Positions 63,300 to 64,000 of a stretch of DNA of 64,000 nucleotides are shown here, in pieces; the first letter of the stretch is position 1, and every line of letters starts with the position of its first letter. The DNA is from Liquidambar formosana. Taxonomy: Eukaryota > Streptophyta > Magnoliopsida > Saxifragales > Altingiaceae. The notes below the pieces were generated by a model. The model was not told the DNA's origin. It searched no databases and saw only the letters and a list, made by a program, of their open reading frames with translations. The stretch covers positions 689,501-753,500 of the forward strand of contig JBBPBK010000048.1 of NCBI GenBank assembly GCA_039720395.1, read 5' to 3'. A program made the position numbers and the translations under genes.

Positions 63300-64000
63300 C
63301 GCCCCGATTTTGAGATTTTATAAAATGTAAGCTTAAAAACACAAAACACAAAAATCAAGGACACTAGTTCTTAAAAATGGAAGCAGGCACAAGCATGTGA
63401 TCGGCACTGTTCTTGGTGGTTAATGGTTTGAATAAGAGGTTTTTCTGACCATACAAAACAAGGTCGACAACGCGTAGGCTTGTTTGATTCCAAATACAAA
63501 GAAGATTCATACTGGGACCAAATATAAAGGACAGAAAAAGTAATGGTCAATTTTAACAAACATCCACAACCTCAACTTGCAAAAAAAAATAAAAGGTACT
63601 CAATGGTCCTCCCCACATCGTTTTTTTTTCTGACTCGAAACACAACAGCATGATAGTATTGAAAATTCAAGAAACCCCAAAACAAGCTCTATAAAAGTTG
63701 GAATGTCATTTTCAATAATAACAAAACTATAGGCCTTAAATCAATTTCATGCTACAGCCATTACTTTCAGCTAGATCAAGTAAAGAAACATATCTAGTTA
63801 TCTACATTGAAAATACCATATAATACAATTGAATTGCGTAACAGAAACTATAATAAATACCAAAATTTGCACCAACCCAGAAGCTGATTAATCCAAAAGA
63901 TTAAGAAATACCAACTGGGTATTTAAAATTTTTGCAATTACTGCCTCCTCATGTCGCCTAAATTCCAAATCAAAGTCACCCAAATAATCGCAGACAATTT
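63300..64000 (-). promoter_or_regulatory. IP5P 5' flank (UTR and promoter, not resolved)
   Basis: Region upstream of the IP5P start codon. No second gene or transposon end is seen. I cannot place a TATA box or transcription start with confidence. Confidence 0.4.

Overview
The window reads as nuclear DNA from a eudicot plant. It is AT-rich, its genes have many short exons with GT-AG introns, and most of the rest is transposon-derived: Ty1-copia, LINE, SINE, and hAT, Mutator, Tourist and Stowaway MITEs. There is also a block of mitochondrial-looking DNA. The species cannot be fixed from the sequence.

Protein genes recognised: (i) the 3' exons of an unidentified conserved-looking protein (+, 1892-5067); (ii) an intact eight-exon plastid-type ribose-phosphate pyrophosphokinase (+, 23339-29066), which makes PRPP; (iii) a four-exon SRG1-like 2-oxoglutarate/Fe(II) dioxygenase broken by about four single-base frameshifts (-, 40699-43394); (iv) an intact four-exon class III peroxidase close to Arabidopsis PER20 (-, 47370-49871); (v) a nine-exon type I inositol polyphosphate 5-phosphatase (-, 54126-63299) whose exons are all recognisable but carry three +1 frameshifts. 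A box C/D snoRNA cluster (33927-34571) follows a site II/telo-box/TATA promoter. It has three candidate genes whose guides match conserved 18S rRNA segments, and decayed copies of two of them lie 3.7-5.7 kb downstream.

Layout. 1-990: LINE fragment. 991-5067: unidentified gene with a 2.6-kb intron, a poly-C/poly-G pair and a duplicated 3' splice site. 5068-7839: 3' flank and simple repeats. 7845-17541: a palindromic Ty1-copia insertion with two inverted copies of one element around a 436-bp centre, flanked by a single 5-bp target duplication. 17560-18421: hAT-type element. 18430-23338: repeats, a SINE, a Tourist MITE with a paralogous empty site, a Mutator-type MITE and a duplicated PRPS promoter segment. 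23339-29066: PRPS. 29749-33600: a 2-kb TIR element and degenerate repeats. 33620-40055: snoRNA locus and its decayed copies, interspersed with MITEs. 40111-40332: inverted SINE pair. 40699-43394: dioxygenase. 43709-47003: nested MITEs. 47370-49871: peroxidase. 51165-52335: mitochondrial-like insertion. 52626-63299: a possible terminal exon, then the 5-phosphatase.

The two most unusual objects are the palindromic retrotransposon, both of whose outer ends are the same LTR end, and the snoRNA cluster. Single-base insertions recur in several otherwise well conserved exons, so assembly indel error should be weighed before calling those genes dead. Apart from PRPP synthesis and inositol-phosphate signalling, both housekeeping roles, the genes show no shared pathway.
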